Of a stretch of 64,000 bases of DNA, positions 33,920 to 42,921 are shown in pieces. Both the position numbers and the translations under genes were made by a program. The notes below the pieces were generated by a model. The model was not told the DNA's origin. It saw only the letters and a list, made by a program, of their open reading frames with translations, and did not search any database. The DNA is from Thermoproteaceae archaeon (lineage in GTDB: Archaea > Thermoproteota > Thermoprotei > Thermoproteales > Thermoproteaceae). Position 1 is the stretch's first letter; each line of letters opens with the position of its first letter. The DNA lies in assembly GCA_015521775.1 (NCBI GenBank), contig WANN01000008.1:1-64000 (forward strand), written 5' to 3'.

Positions 33920-36124
33920 TTACGCGGCTTTCGACCTCGCTTCTGCCAGGGGGAGCCCCACGGCCCTATGGGAACGCTCAGCCTTCCAACCGCATATGTC
34001 GTTCGCGCAGATCATCCCAGATATCACCACGGCCTCAATCCCGGCGCCTGGAAAGGTCGATGCGCCAGCCAAGTACAGGCCTTTTATGGGGGTCTTGAAG
34101 TATGGTCTCTTAACGTCTATTGACTGGTCAAAGGCGTAGATGGCGCCCTCCGGCATGGAGGTGTACCTCTCGAAGGTCTTGGGCGTCGCCGCGTCCCGGA
34201 CAACTATGCGTTGGCTCAGGCCGGGTATGACCTTCTCGGCCTTCTTGATCAGTGCCTCGGCATACGCCCTCTTCTTTTCCAGGTACTCCCTTGTTCCCCT
34301 CCTCGGGAAATCGTGGTAATTGGCGAGGGTCATTATCGTGACGCTTGCCTTGCCCCTCGGCGCCAGGCTCGGATCCGCGTTGGAGTTTATCACAATACTG
34401 TAACCTTCATCCAAGTTTTCTATGATCGTGGGGTATCCGGACAGGTCCATGTCGACCCCCAGGAAGACCATGAACGAGGAGGGGGACATCCTCAAGCCCC
34501 TTATGTATTCGACGAACTCCCTGTCCAGATTCTCCTCGCCGACGAGCTCCAGGAAAGTGGTTTTTGCATTTGCGTTGGCAATTACGATGGGGCTTCTGAA
34601 AATTTTGTCCCCAACCCTTACGCCCCTAACTTCCCCCCTTTCCACCAGTATCCTGTCCACCCTATGCCTCACCAGGACCTTTCCGCCATGCCTCTCGATG
34701 ACCTCCTTCAGGGTATCGGCAAACCTCTGCGCGCTTCCCCTGGGAAAGTGGCCCCCGTGGATGTAGTAGGATACCACCGCAGTTAATGCGCTGCTCGCCG
34801 GCGTCTTATCGGGTTCTGTTCCTAGGTAGCCCAGTAATGCGCAGAGGACGGTCTTCAGATCCTCGTTGACGAAGAACTCGTCGAGCTTCTGCCTGTAGGT
34901 CTTGTTCATCCAGTCGTAGAAGTGCGGATGCTCCGCTGGGTAATCCGCTAGTTTTCTGCTTCCAAGAACCTTGGCGATGAGCTCTGCGGGCAGCGGCGTG
35001 CCGTAGAGCTCGGCCTCCCTGTAGCATTCCTCGTACGCCTTTTTAGCCTCGTCGAAGAAGGCGCGTATGTTTTCCTTTTCCTCGGGGTACATGTCAGAGA
35101 GGGCCCTCACGAACTCTTCCATGTCGCTTGCATCGATGGAGCGGCCCCTAAAAATGAACCTGACCCTGTTCTTCACGAAGAGCTCGTCCTTCTTAAGCCC
35201 CAGCTCCCTAAGGAGGTGGGTTATGGGGCCCCTCTCCCACAGCCCACTGACATTTTCCACCCCAGTGTTGAAAATGAAGCCCTTCCTATTGAAAGCGGAG
35301 CAGTAACCGCCAACCAGGTAGTGCTGCTCCAAAACCAATACCTTGAATCCTCTCTTTGAAAGGAGGGCGCCGCTGGTCAAGCCAGCGATGCCGGAGCCGA
35401 CGATTATAACGTCGTACTCGTCCTCCCCTTTTGGTTTCCGGGGATCCACCTCGACCCTCCAGTCGTATTTCCTGAACTCCTTTGAGGCCAGGTAGGCGGG
35501 CGCCTTCCGCGGAAAAACGGCTGAAAACGCTACGCCAAAGGCAATCAATGCGTTTGAGAGGATTACTGTAGAGGGCATGTCGAGAAACAGGAATATGGCC
35601 GCGTTCGCCAGGAAGATCGTTGCCCACACAGCAGTAATCATGCTGTTAATTGTGAGGAATAGCCTGTCCCTCCAGTAAACCTCAGGGTAGTCTCTTTTCG
35701 ATGCTTGGAGCGTGTACGGGCGTTTGATGGCCAGAGAAAACAGGGCCATAATAAACAGCGCAGTGTAGCCGAGGAAGCCGCTCTCCTCGACGAATATGCC
35801 CAGGTCGAGGATGTAGGTGGCTAGAAACGCCACGCTGAAATAGACAAGTGAGGCAGCATCCATAAGATTCAGATCCCTCCTGCGTATCTGAGGGGCCACC
35901 AAGAGAAAGGCTATCACAAGAGGGATAACCACGCCTAGATTGCTGCCCATGCCGCTTAACGCCCAGTAAACTATCCACGGAATAAAGGAAAAAAGTATGT
36001 GCAACATGCCGGGGACCTTCCTGCTCCCCCGGTATTCCCCAGCCACGCCTTTCCGCCTTTTGCCTATGGAGGAAACGGACAGGGCGTCCCTATCTCCTTG
36101 CCCCCCGTAAATCAGGCCCGTCAT
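33920..36124 (-). CDS. Phytoene-desaturase/CRTISO-like flavoprotein fused to an N-terminal membrane domain
   Basis: 734 residues. The first ~220 contain about six hydrophobic helices arranged as a membrane domain; then comes a complete FAD-dependent oxidoreductase beginning with YDVIIVGSGIAGLTSGALLSKRG (Rossmann GxGxxG) and ending with GLYLAGASTFPGAGIEAVVISG, the C-terminal FAD motif of phytoene desaturases, carotenoid isomerases and retinol saturases. ATG 36124 follows a Shine-Dalgarno-like ggtgagg; a longer frame begins at 36169. The gene looks less GC-rich than its neighbours, with more TTT and AAA codons, which hints at transfer. Substrate is probably an isoprenoid such as a carotenoid, quinone tail or archaeal lipid. 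Confidence 0.82.
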   Translation of the reverse strand: MTGLIYGGQGDRDALSVSSIGKRRKGVAGEYRGSRKVPGMLHILFSFIPWIVYWALSGMGSNLGVVIPLVIAFLLVAPQIRRRDLNLMDAASLVYFSVAFLATYILDLGIFVEESGFLGYTALFIMALFSLAIKRPYTLQASKRDYPEVYWRDRLFLTINSMITAVWATIFLANAAIFLFLDMPSTVILSNALIAFGVAFSAVFPRKAPAYLASKEFRKYDWRVEVDPRKPKGEDEYDVIIVGSGIAGLTSGALLSKRGFKVLVLEQHYLVGGYCSAFNRKGFIFNTGVENVSGLWERGPITHLLRELGLKKDELFVKNRVRFIFRGRSIDASDMEEFVRALSDMYPEEKENIRAFFDEAKKAYEECYREAELYGTPLPAELIAKVLGSRKLADYPAEHPHFYDWMNKTYRQKLDEFFVNEDLKTVLCALLGYLGTEPDKTPASSALTAVVSYYIHGGHFPRGSAQRFADTLKEVIERHGGKVLVRHRVDRILVERGEVRGVRVGDKIFRSPIVIANANAKTTFLELVGEENLDREFVEYIRGLRMSPSSFMVFLGVDMDLSGYPTIIENLDEGYSIVINSNADPSLAPRGKASVTIMTLANYHDFPRRGTREYLEKKRAYAEALIKKAEKVIPGLSQRIVVRDAATPKTFERYTSMPEGAIYAFDQSIDVKRPYFKTPIKGLYLAGASTFPGAGIEAVVISGMICANDICGWKAERSHRAVGLPLAEARSKAA

Positions 36125-36436
36125 CTTGCCGCGGCCCTCACCGTTAAAAATACTCAGAATCCTTAACATTTAAGCCCATCCCAGGCCCCTTGCATCCCAG
36201 AACCCTCCTCTCGTCAAATGGCCCAATCGCCATCGTACAGCTCGAATTCCATATAATTATTTTTTCCTGCTGCCTGGCCCCAGGCGGTCTGTAGAGCGGG
36301 CCTGGCTGCGGGGAACCTTAGTGATCGAATTAGGTAAAAACCAGGTTAAAAGAGCGTCAAGTTTAGGCCGGATACCTATATTCATTATGGTGGATCCCAC
36401 TAGGAAATTTTTTATAGTGGTCCCCAGTGACGGGCC
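36125..36436. other. Intergenic region with overlapping inverted repeats
   Basis: This holds the promoter of the flavoprotein gene on the minus strand, an isolated AT run atataattatttttt (36251-36265), the inverted repeat array described separately, and a TATA-like tttttatag (36408-36416) for the gene at 36437. A minus-strand open frame covers part of it but looks non-coding. Confidence 0.4.
36272..36305. repeat. GCCTGG / CCAGGC / GCCTGG overlapping inverted repeats
   Basis: Three 6-mers: gcctgg (36272-36277), ccaggc (36280-36285) and gcctgg (36300-36305). The middle copy can pair with either neighbour, giving two mutually exclusive hairpins with loops of 2 and 14 nt. A T-rich tract (36261-36266) precedes them on the plus strand. 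It could be a transcription signal or a structured RNA; chance is possible. Confidence 0.35.
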
Positions 36437-36742
36437 ATGGCGGACACGTGCAACGACCACAGGACCTGCCTTGCCCTTTTCCAGAGCGTCAAGGAGAAGA
36501 GCAGCAACATACTTTCCCTTGTAGAGGACACGGATATAGGCCCCGAAAAGAGGGAGCTCATAGAGAAGATAAGGCGCCTCATGGGCGACCTCGAGGAGCT
36601 GCTCAAGACGGCGGAGCTCATAGGGGAGCCCCATGAATCCAATAATCCGCAGCACAAGCTGTTCATTGCCGCCGTCCAGATGCTTATAGAGGCGAACGAC
36701 ATCATGGGCAGGATGGCGACCATACTTGTGGAGTGCAAGTGA
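36437..36742 (+). CDS. Small helical protein, unknown function
   Basis: 101 residues, almost entirely helical, with a coiled-coil-like middle (EKRELIEKIRRLMGDLEELLKTAELIGEP) and three Cys, two in the first 12 residues (CNDHRTC) and one at the penultimate position. No family recognised. ATG 36437 is about 25 nt after tttttatagt (36407-36416), so it probably has a leaderless mRNA. Its stop is one base from that of the phosphatase gene, tail to tail. Confidence 0.6.
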   Translation: MADTCNDHRTCLALFQSVKEKSSNILSLVEDTDIGPEKRELIEKIRRLMGDLEELLKTAELIGEPHESNNPQHKLFIAAVQMLIEANDIMGRMATILVECK

Positions 36743-36743
36743 A

Positions 36744-37451
36744 CTAGCAGTATTTACCCCTCAGGACGGCCCAAGCCGCTTCTGCGAAGCCGAGTCCGCC
36801 CGGCATACTGGTAACATGGCGGGCCGCCGCGCGCGCCTCTGGGTCTGCGTCCGCCACGGCGACACCCACACAGGAACTCAACATGCCGGCGTCCACCGCG
36901 CTGTCGCCGACCGCCAGCACCTCGCTGCACGGGATGCCCAGAGCACTGCAGAGGGCCCTAACCGCAGTGCCCTTATCCACGCCCCGCTCCCTGACGTGCA
37001 GCGCGTAGCCGCTGTACGTGACCTCCACGTCCAGCCCCATAGAATCCAGCAGGCGCCTAACCGCCGCCAAAGCGGCGTGGGGGTCCCCCTCGACGAGGTA
37101 GGCCATGTCGTATATGCGTTGGGCGTTCTGGGGGCTCGGCCTGAGGCCGGCGACGTGTTTGGGGACTACGTCGTCGATCCACCTGAGCTCCCTCTTGCAG
37201 AGCCTCACGACGCGGCGGTCGACCTCCAATATACAGCCGTTCTCGGAAATTATGGGTCCCCCGGGATACACGCCCAGGTACCTGGCTATGTGCCTAGCGT
37301 ACTCGTGGCCGTTGGCTGTGGCTATGCCCACGACAATCCCCCGCCTAAGCAGCGCCCTCAGCGCCGCCAGCGCCTCTAGGGACAGGGCATACGTGTCCCT
37401 CCCCTCGGTCAGGGTGCCGTCTACGTCCGTGATCACCGCGCGGCAAGGCAT
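36744..37451 (-). CDS. HAD-family phosphoglycolate phosphatase (archaeal type)
   Basis: 235-residue HAD hydrolase of the Cof/SPP-like class. The nucleophile motif is VITDVDGTLT, motif II is IATANGHE, and the C-terminal motif AVGDSAVDAGML supplies the metal-binding Asp residues; the cap inserted between is of type C2. Archaeal homologues dephosphorylate 2-phosphoglycolate. It follows the secreted CxxC protein gene with 9 bp between, hence a probable operon. Confidence 0.88.
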   Translation of the reverse strand: MPCRAVITDVDGTLTEGRDTYALSLEALAALRALLRRGIVVGIATANGHEYARHIARYLGVYPGGPIISENGCILEVDRRVVRLCKRELRWIDDVVPKHVAGLRPSPQNAQRIYDMAYLVEGDPHAALAAVRRLLDSMGLDVEVTYSGYALHVRERGVDKGTAVRALCSALGIPCSEVLAVGDSAVDAGMLSSCVGVAVADADPEARAAARHVTSMPGGLGFAEAAWAVLRGKYC

Positions 37452-37460
37452 GGGGACCAG

Positions 37461-38741
37461 CTAGGACAGGAGGCGCCTCAGCCTATCCGCGTCGAACCCG
37501 TACACGACCTCCATCGTCCCATCGCCCACCACCACCACTATGGGGGTCCCCACCCTGTCGCCGACAAGCATACGGGCCAGGAGTAGGGGGGTACGCCCAT
37601 CGAAGGGGCACTGGCCCGCCTTTCCGAGCTCGTCCACTAGGGCCATATACGTCTCCGCGTCGCCCCCAGCGAGGGCCTCATAAACGCGCATCAACGTGTC
37701 CAGCGCCCTTTCCGGGTCCTCATTGTATATGCAGCGTAGCCCCGCATGCGCGCGCCTCGAGCCCTCACGGACCAATAGGTCCACGAGGTAGAGGTCCCGG
37801 GAAAGCAGCTCCCCGCGGAACTCCGTGAAGAGCCTTGCACAGAAGGGGCACGATACGTCGTAGAACACTATCACGGACACGTCGCTGTTGTTGGGGAACC
37901 GCATGGCGATGGGGCCCACAATGTCAAGCAGGGCCCTCCCCAGCTCGGCTCCGGAGACCACGTCCGCGGCGCCCCTTCCGGCCAATACGTCGGGTATCCC
38001 CGCCTCAAGTTCCTCCATGCCGAGAGGCTTGAAGCCGTCGCTGTACTCCTCCAGCCTCGCCTCCAGCCTAGTCTCGACGCAGTTGGGGTCCCGGCACTCC
38101 GTGCGCACCTCCAGAAGGTAAACCGCCCCACCATCCAACGTGCACGTGTCTATGCGGGTGACCGCCCCCGGGGTGGGCACCGCGCTGGAGGAGCAGAGTG
38201 CCGGGCCGAACTCTGTTTCCAGCACACGCGTATCGTTCTGGGGCAGCGTAGGGATGCCGAGCAGCTGGCGTATGTCGCTGAGCGGCGTGGGCAGAGGGCC
38301 GACCGGCGGGAGGCAACGGGACTCGGAATATACAAGCCCTAGCCCGCCAATTACCACCCCGGATGTCCTGTTCTCCACGATGCAAGTGCCGTTATAGAAA
38401 CGGGCCAGCCTCTCAGCCACCTCGCCCACCCGCAACACGTACATGGAGCCGTTGCCTATGAGCGCCTTAACGGAGACGCCCCCCTCTGCCCCATAGGAAA
38501 TATACGTTTTGTCAAGGCCATATGCAAAGTACAGTTCCGCTTGGCTCGTCTCATTGCCGCGGGTGAGGGCTATGCTGTAAAGTGCGCTGTAGCCCCCAGC
38601 GGCCGCAGCGGGCAACTGGAGGCCTGGGGCCGCGGCCCCCCCTTCCACTGCTCCCCGCCCCGTTAGGCCCATATATGCGAGCACCATCACGGCTATGACC
38701 ACTGCCGAAAGCGCCGAAGCTGCTATCAACGCCCTGCCCAT
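37461..38741 (-). CDS. Secreted thioredoxin-fold (DsbA/DsbG-like) protein
   Basis: About 426 residues: a signal anchor (residues 1-28), a long Cys-containing ectodomain with several N-glycosylation sequons, and a C-terminal thioredoxin-fold domain (from ~270) with the redox motif SCPFC in VIVFYDVSCPFCARLF and a GTPIVVVVGDG cis-Pro region. Probably a protein disulfide oxidoreductase or isomerase acting outside the cell, consistent with the disulfide-rich proteins of Thermoproteales. ATG 38741 fits a TATA-like acaaatattta (38758-38770, minus strand). It is divergent from tatC. Confidence 0.75.
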   Translation of the reverse strand: MGRALIAASALSAVVIAVMVLAYMGLTGRGAVEGGAAAPGLQLPAAAAGGYSALYSIALTRGNETSQAELYFAYGLDKTYISYGAEGGVSVKALIGNGSMYVLRVGEVAERLARFYNGTCIVENRTSGVVIGGLGLVYSESRCLPPVGPLPTPLSDIRQLLGIPTLPQNDTRVLETEFGPALCSSSAVPTPGAVTRIDTCTLDGGAVYLLEVRTECRDPNCVETRLEARLEEYSDGFKPLGMEELEAGIPDVLAGRGAADVVSGAELGRALLDIVGPIAMRFPNNSDVSVIVFYDVSCPFCARLFTEFRGELLSRDLYLVDLLVREGSRRAHAGLRCIYNEDPERALDTLMRVYEALAGGDAETYMALVDELGKAGQCPFDGRTPLLLARMLVGDRVGTPIVVVVGDGTMEVVYGFDADRLRRLLS

Positions 38742-38821
38742 ACATCCCATATGGACCCACTAAATATTTGTTCTGGCCGGGCAGAGCGGAAAGGTAATAA
38801 TGTCACGCGCCGTATGGTCCA

Positions 38822-39670
38822 ATGGAGTCCCCGCCGTACGATAAGGAGGCCACTATATGGGAACACTTAGAGGAGCTCGCTGTCAGGTTGAAGCGGCCGG
38901 TGTTGCTGGGCATACTCATATTCATGCTGATGTGGGCGCCCTCACCGATAGAGCCCAAGTCGCCGAAATTGCAGGGAAACCCGGACGGCGAGGCGCCCAT
39001 ATCCGTGGGCTACGTGCCCCTTATAAGCCTCTTCATATACGCGTTTCTGGACATGGCCCTTTCCTACCTGGGGGGCTACATAGTGGCCATTATACCGGGC
39101 GACGTGTACAACCCAATAGGCACAATGGTGTTCATGGCGGTGTACATAACGCTCCTGATAATAGTCCCGTACCTAGTATACGAGGTGTGGCAATACGTCA
39201 AGCCGGCCCTCTATCCCCACGAGATAAGGGTTGTGAGGCGCTACCTTTTCGGGGGCATAGCCCTGTTCTACCTAGGAGTGGTCTTCGGCACCTTCGTCCT
39301 GACGCCAGTCATGTTCCGCTTCTTCATAATGCTGGTCCTCAACTGGATACCAGTGGAGCCCCTTTTCACTTTCGGCAGCATAATAAACGCCATAATAATG
39401 AATGGGCTCATCAGCGGGCTACTATTCCAGGTGCCCATCCTCTTGTCCATACTCGCGGAGCTGGGCCTCCTGGAGCCCCGGGCCCTCAGCGAGTACAGGC
39501 CAGTCATATATGCCGGTAGCCTCATCGTCATAGCGTGGCTGACCCCAGACACCACTCTAGTCTCCACGCTGCTCCTCTTCGTGCCCTTCGCCGTGCTCTA
39601 CGAGGTGGGGAGGATCGCCGTGACGCGGATATGCAGGAGGACTATATGTGGCTCAGAACGGCGCGGATAG
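38822..39670 (+). CDS. tatC: Twin-arginine translocase subunit TatC
   Basis: Core membrane subunit that recognises twin-arginine signals. 282 residues with six helices; the N-terminal WEHLEELAVRLKRP, the loop YLVYEVWQYVKPALYPHE and the late TPDTT segment are the TatC signatures. ATG 38822 follows ggtaataatg (38792-38800). An expanded first periplasmic loop (about residues 40-70) is longer than in bacteria. The TtrA/TtrB-like proteins of this window are obvious clients. No TatA gene is seen nearby. Its 3' end overlaps the VWA gene by 29 bp, tail to tail. Confidence 0.93.
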   Translation: MESPPYDKEATIWEHLEELAVRLKRPVLLGILIFMLMWAPSPIEPKSPKLQGNPDGEAPISVGYVPLISLFIYAFLDMALSYLGGYIVAIIPGDVYNPIGTMVFMAVYITLLIIVPYLVYEVWQYVKPALYPHEIRVVRRYLFGGIALFYLGVVFGTFVLTPVMFRFFIMLVLNWIPVEPLFTFGSIINAIIMNGLISGLLFQVPILLSILAELGLLEPRALSEYRPVIYAGSLIVIAWLTPDTTLVSTLLLFVPFAVLYEVGRIAVTRICRRTICGSERRG

Positions 39671-40952
39671 CGTCCTGGCTCATCTCGCTTATCTTTATGG
39701 TGGGCACCAGCCCCTCGATTATGGGGTTCGAGCCGCCGATCAGTATTGCCTTAACGTCCCTGAAAAACTTCCTGGACGACCTCACGACCTCGGGGTTCAC
39801 CATGTCGTCCTCCCCGTCCGTTATTAGTAGCAGCTTGTAGCTGCGCAGCGACGCGTTCCTGGACGCGTCCGAGATAGCCGTCAGTATGGCCGAGTTTATG
39901 TCGGTGCCTCCCAACGGTATCACGCGTAGGAGCGCCCTTATTATGTCCCGGGGCGTCTGAAGCGGCGGGTGGATGGCCTGGTCGAAGAACCTGACCATTA
40001 TCTTGCCGCCGGTCCTCGCTATCGCTATGGCTATTGCGGCCGCCCAGGTGATCTTCTGTACGGTGTCCATGGAGAACACGTCGTTTATGGAGTAGAACAT
40101 GCTGCCCGACTTGTCTATCAGCATGTATATCTTGTTCCTGCGCTCCACGTGGCGCTCCCTGACGGAAAGGGACTTCGTAGCGAGCTTATATGCGAATAGC
40201 TCCCGCGACGCCGAGTACACGGCCTTGCTGGTTATGCTGGCGTCCTGTATCTCCTTTATGTTGGACATTCGCTTTATGCCCATGGCTATCCCCCTCCGCT
40301 CCACATGCGAGCCCTCCTCCACTATTATGTCCTCCACCGTCTTGGTTATCTCGACGAGGGACTCCAACATCTTGGCGAGACGCGCCCTGTAGGGGTCTAT
40401 ATCCACATCGAAGAGGAGCTCGGCCGCCTCCTTGCCGACGCTGCTGCCGAACCTCACGCTCACGGTCCTCTGGGTCTTCTCTATGCTCTTGGTGGTGCCC
40501 ATGTAGAACCTAAGTATGTTCCCTATCTCGTTGCGGAACCTCTCGTCGTTCATGAGCTGCGACGCGTTCTTGTTCGCCGCGTCCCTCACCGCATTGCTCG
40601 CCCTCCTCTCTATCCTGGCCAGTATACTGTTGTACGCCCTAAGTATCTTGAGGGCGGCCCGCCTCGACATGGAGTAGTTGTACTGGGAGAGCGACGCTAT
40701 GTCCCTGTACATGTCCGAGGAGACATACGTGGATATCAGCGTGTACCATATGGCGTGTTCCTGGCCCACATTGTTGGGGTTTTTAAGGAGGGGCTTCCTG
40801 TAATGCACGTAGAAGCTGTCGGCAAGTATCTCGCCCTGCAGGACCTCCTGCCTGAACGGGAAGCCGAGCCTCCTTATGTACCCCAGCAGCTCCCTTATCC
40901 TAAGCCTCGTCAGCTCCTCCTCGTAGTCCACGTTTATCAGGACCCCGCTCAT
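39642..40952 (-). CDS. VWA-domain protein, ViaA/CoxE-like
   Basis: 436 residues: a helical N-terminal half and a C-terminal von Willebrand A domain (from ~270) with a MIDAS motif DKSGS, the Thr site GGTDIN and LLITDGEDD. VWA proteins of this type work with a MoxR/RavA AAA+ ATPase in assembling or activating metal-containing or membrane complexes. Its ATG overlaps the stop of the AAA+ gene by 4 bp, so the pair is translationally coupled. The client complex is unknown; the molybdoenzyme of this window is one candidate. Confidence 0.85.
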   Translation of the reverse strand: MSGVLINVDYEEELTRLRIRELLGYIRRLGFPFRQEVLQGEILADSFYVHYRKPLLKNPNNVGQEHAIWYTLISTYVSSDMYRDIASLSQYNYSMSRRAALKILRAYNSILARIERRASNAVRDAANKNASQLMNDERFRNEIGNILRFYMGTTKSIEKTQRTVSVRFGSSVGKEAAELLFDVDIDPYRARLAKMLESLVEITKTVEDIIVEEGSHVERRGIAMGIKRMSNIKEIQDASITSKAVYSASRELFAYKLATKSLSVRERHVERRNKIYMLIDKSGSMFYSINDVFSMDTVQKITWAAAIAIAIARTGGKIMVRFFDQAIHPPLQTPRDIIRALLRVIPLGGTDINSAILTAISDASRNASLRSYKLLLITDGEDDMVNPEVVRSSRKFFRDVKAILIGGSNPIIEGLVPTIKISEMSQDAIRAVLSHI

Positions 40953-42049
40953 AGCTGTTGCCTTATCATGTCGAGCGACTGCTTTATCTCGGCCAGTTCA
41001 GACGCGAAGAACCTTTCCATGACGGCGTCGCTACTGATCTGGGCCAAGAGCTCCTCAGCCTCCTTCAGCTTCTCGGATGCATACCCCACCTCGTTGTTCG
41101 CTATCAAGGCCTTGATCTCGCTCACGAGGTCCGAGAGGCGCGCTATGCTGCCCGGCATGTGCGACGACAGGAACGCGTCGTACTCGCTGAGCTGCTCGTG
41201 GGATGGGACCAGGTACTTGAGTATCTTCAGGGTGGCTGCCCTCACCGATGTCGCGTCTATGCCCGACAACGACACGCCCTGCGCGGTTAGGTAGGCCACG
41301 ACGTACAGGGGCACCTTAACCCTGGTCCTATTGCTCACAGTTATGTGGTCGAGGTATGTGGCGAGTATGGGCGATATCAGCCTGGAAAGGCCATCTATGT
41401 TCTCGTACACGTAGGTGGTTATGACCTCGTTGATCTTCTTCACCTCGTCCATTGTCATGATCGGCTCGGCGGCCTCGTAGGCGCGCCTCAGCTTCCACCC
41501 GGCCTTTATAAGGGGCTCCGTCTCCTCGGGCGACGCGTACCGCGTGAACACGCGTAGGGGGAACCTGTCGTAGAGCGCCTGCAGTTCTTCCTCGTCGGGC
41601 ACCCTGTTGGACGCCCCAAATACCGTCCATGTCTTCACTGGGACCACCCTGTCCCCATCGTATAGGACCCTCTCGTTGAGTATTGTTAGCAACGTGTTGA
41701 GTATTGCGCTGGACGCGTTGAATATTTCGTCCAGCAACGCCAGGTCAGAGTCCACCAGGGTGTTCGTGTAGATCCTCTCGACCTTGCCCCTTAGCAGCTC
41801 CACCACGTTTATGGGGCCTATTATCTCCTCGAGCTCCGTGAACTTCGTGAGGAGCCTGTAGAACCACTTGGCCTGGAGCAGTCTCGACATCATCGCCACA
41901 AGCATGGTCTTCGCGGTTCCCGGGGGCCCTATGAGTATGTAGTTCTCCTTGCTGAGCACAGCTATCAACGCACCGTTTACCTCATCGTTGAACTTATAGA
42001 AGTTTGTCGAGAGAGATTTCCTGACCTCGCTTACCCTTGACACTTCCAC
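40949..42049 (-). CDS. RavA-like MoxR-family AAA+ ATPase
   Basis: 366 residues. Walker A GPPGTAKT (near residue 40), the RavA-type stretch TKFTELEEIIGPINV, Walker B LALLDEIFNAS, sensor FGASNRVP and arginine-finger region DRFPLRVFTRY. The C-terminal helical part differs from classic MoxR, as in RavA. Start GTG 42049 follows a TATA-like gttttttatcc (42072-42082). It forms a two-gene unit with the VWA gene and is distinct from the MoxR gene at 50614. Confidence 0.87.
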   Translation of the reverse strand: MEVSRVSEVRKSLSTNFYKFNDEVNGALIAVLSKENYILIGPPGTAKTMLVAMMSRLLQAKWFYRLLTKFTELEEIIGPINVVELLRGKVERIYTNTLVDSDLALLDEIFNASSAILNTLLTILNERVLYDGDRVVPVKTWTVFGASNRVPDEEELQALYDRFPLRVFTRYASPEETEPLIKAGWKLRRAYEAAEPIMTMDEVKKINEVITTYVYENIDGLSRLISPILATYLDHITVSNRTRVKVPLYVVAYLTAQGVSLSGIDATSVRAATLKILKYLVPSHEQLSEYDAFLSSHMPGSIARLSDLVSEIKALIANNEVGYASEKLKEAEELLAQISSDAVMERFFASELAEIKQSLDMIRQQL

Positions 42050-42084
42050 GTTTAATGCATAGCCTTTGAAGGATAAAAAACTTA

Positions 42085-42921
42085 CTACGTTATGATTTCC
42101 AGAAATCCCTCACCGCGGTCCGGTATTATGGTGGCGACCCTATTCAGGCCGTACGTCTTCATAGCCCTGATGGCCCCCATTATGTTGGCCCCTCCCGAGG
42201 GACCTACGAGGATCCCCAGGGACCTGGACGCGAGGCGTATCCCCTCAATGGCCTCCTTTACATTTATTGTCACATGGTCGTCGACAACTTTGTCAATGAG
42301 CTCCAAACGCTCCTGCCCCAACCTAGGGGCCCGCATCCACGGCGCGGCACAGTGCCCACCGCTTAGGACTGGGCACTCCTCGAGCTGCACCCCAATCACC
42401 ACGACGTCGTGCAGGACCTCCCTCACGCGTCTGCCTACGCCCACCAGGGTGGCGCCGCTGACGGCGCCCGCCACGACTGCGTCCACAGCGCCCAACTGCC
42501 TAAGCAGCTCACCGCCGGTCCACTCATAGTGGGTCTCTACAGCCACCTCGAACACGGTGTCCGGGTCCAGCCTCAACGCGCCGTGAGCCTCGCCCATCCC
42601 TCCCTTAGGCTCAACTAGGCGCGCGCCGTAGGCCTCCGCCAGCCTGTCCAGGTATCTGTTGCCCGAGGGAGGCGCAACAACGGCTATCCCATGCGGCGCC
42701 GCCAACGCGGCCATGCTGATCGCAAGGGGGCCGCCCTCTGCCAGCTCGACCGTGCCGCCTGGGGCCAGTGGGCCGCCCATCAATCGCTTCAGGATGTTCA
42801 ACGCTACCCTGTCCTTTAGGCTGCCGGTCAAGTTACATGTTTCCAGCTTCATCAGCAACTCGCCGTCGCCGAACCGCAGTCTCACCGTCGGCGTGTTGCC
42901 GACCAGGAACCATGTGCTCAT
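42085..42921 (-). CDS. Cysteine-synthase-like PLP enzyme with altered substrate loop
   Basis: Fold-type II PLP enzyme, 278 residues. The start VGNTPTVRLRF, the PLP-lysine NLTGSLKDRVAL and the end ATIIPDRGEGFLEI are those of the CysK/CysM family. The Asn loop that holds the amino acid (SGNTG in CysK) reads EGGPL here, and the phosphate loop is VSGATLVG rather than GTGGTxxG. So the substrate probably differs from O-acetylserine. It is the last gene of a three-gene unit (M20 peptidase, ferredoxin, this gene), each joined by a 4-bp overlap. Confidence 0.78.
   Translation of the reverse strand: MSTWFLVGNTPTVRLRFGDGELLMKLETCNLTGSLKDRVALNILKRLMGGPLAPGGTVELAEGGPLAISMAALAAPHGIAVVAPPSGNRYLDRLAEAYGARLVEPKGGMGEAHGALRLDPDTVFEVAVETHYEWTGGELLRQLGAVDAVVAGAVSGATLVGVGRRVREVLHDVVVIGVQLEECPVLSGGHCAAPWMRAPRLGQERLELIDKVVDDHVTINVKEAIEGIRLASRSLGILVGPSGGANIMGAIRAMKTYGLNRVATIIPDRGEGFLEIIT

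Noticed and set aside
36257-36655. Minus-strand 132-codon frame overlapping the helical protein gene at 36437
   Set aside because: The plus-strand gene has a TATA-like box at leaderless distance and a coherent helical composition; the minus-strand frame has a low-complexity tail and no promoter.
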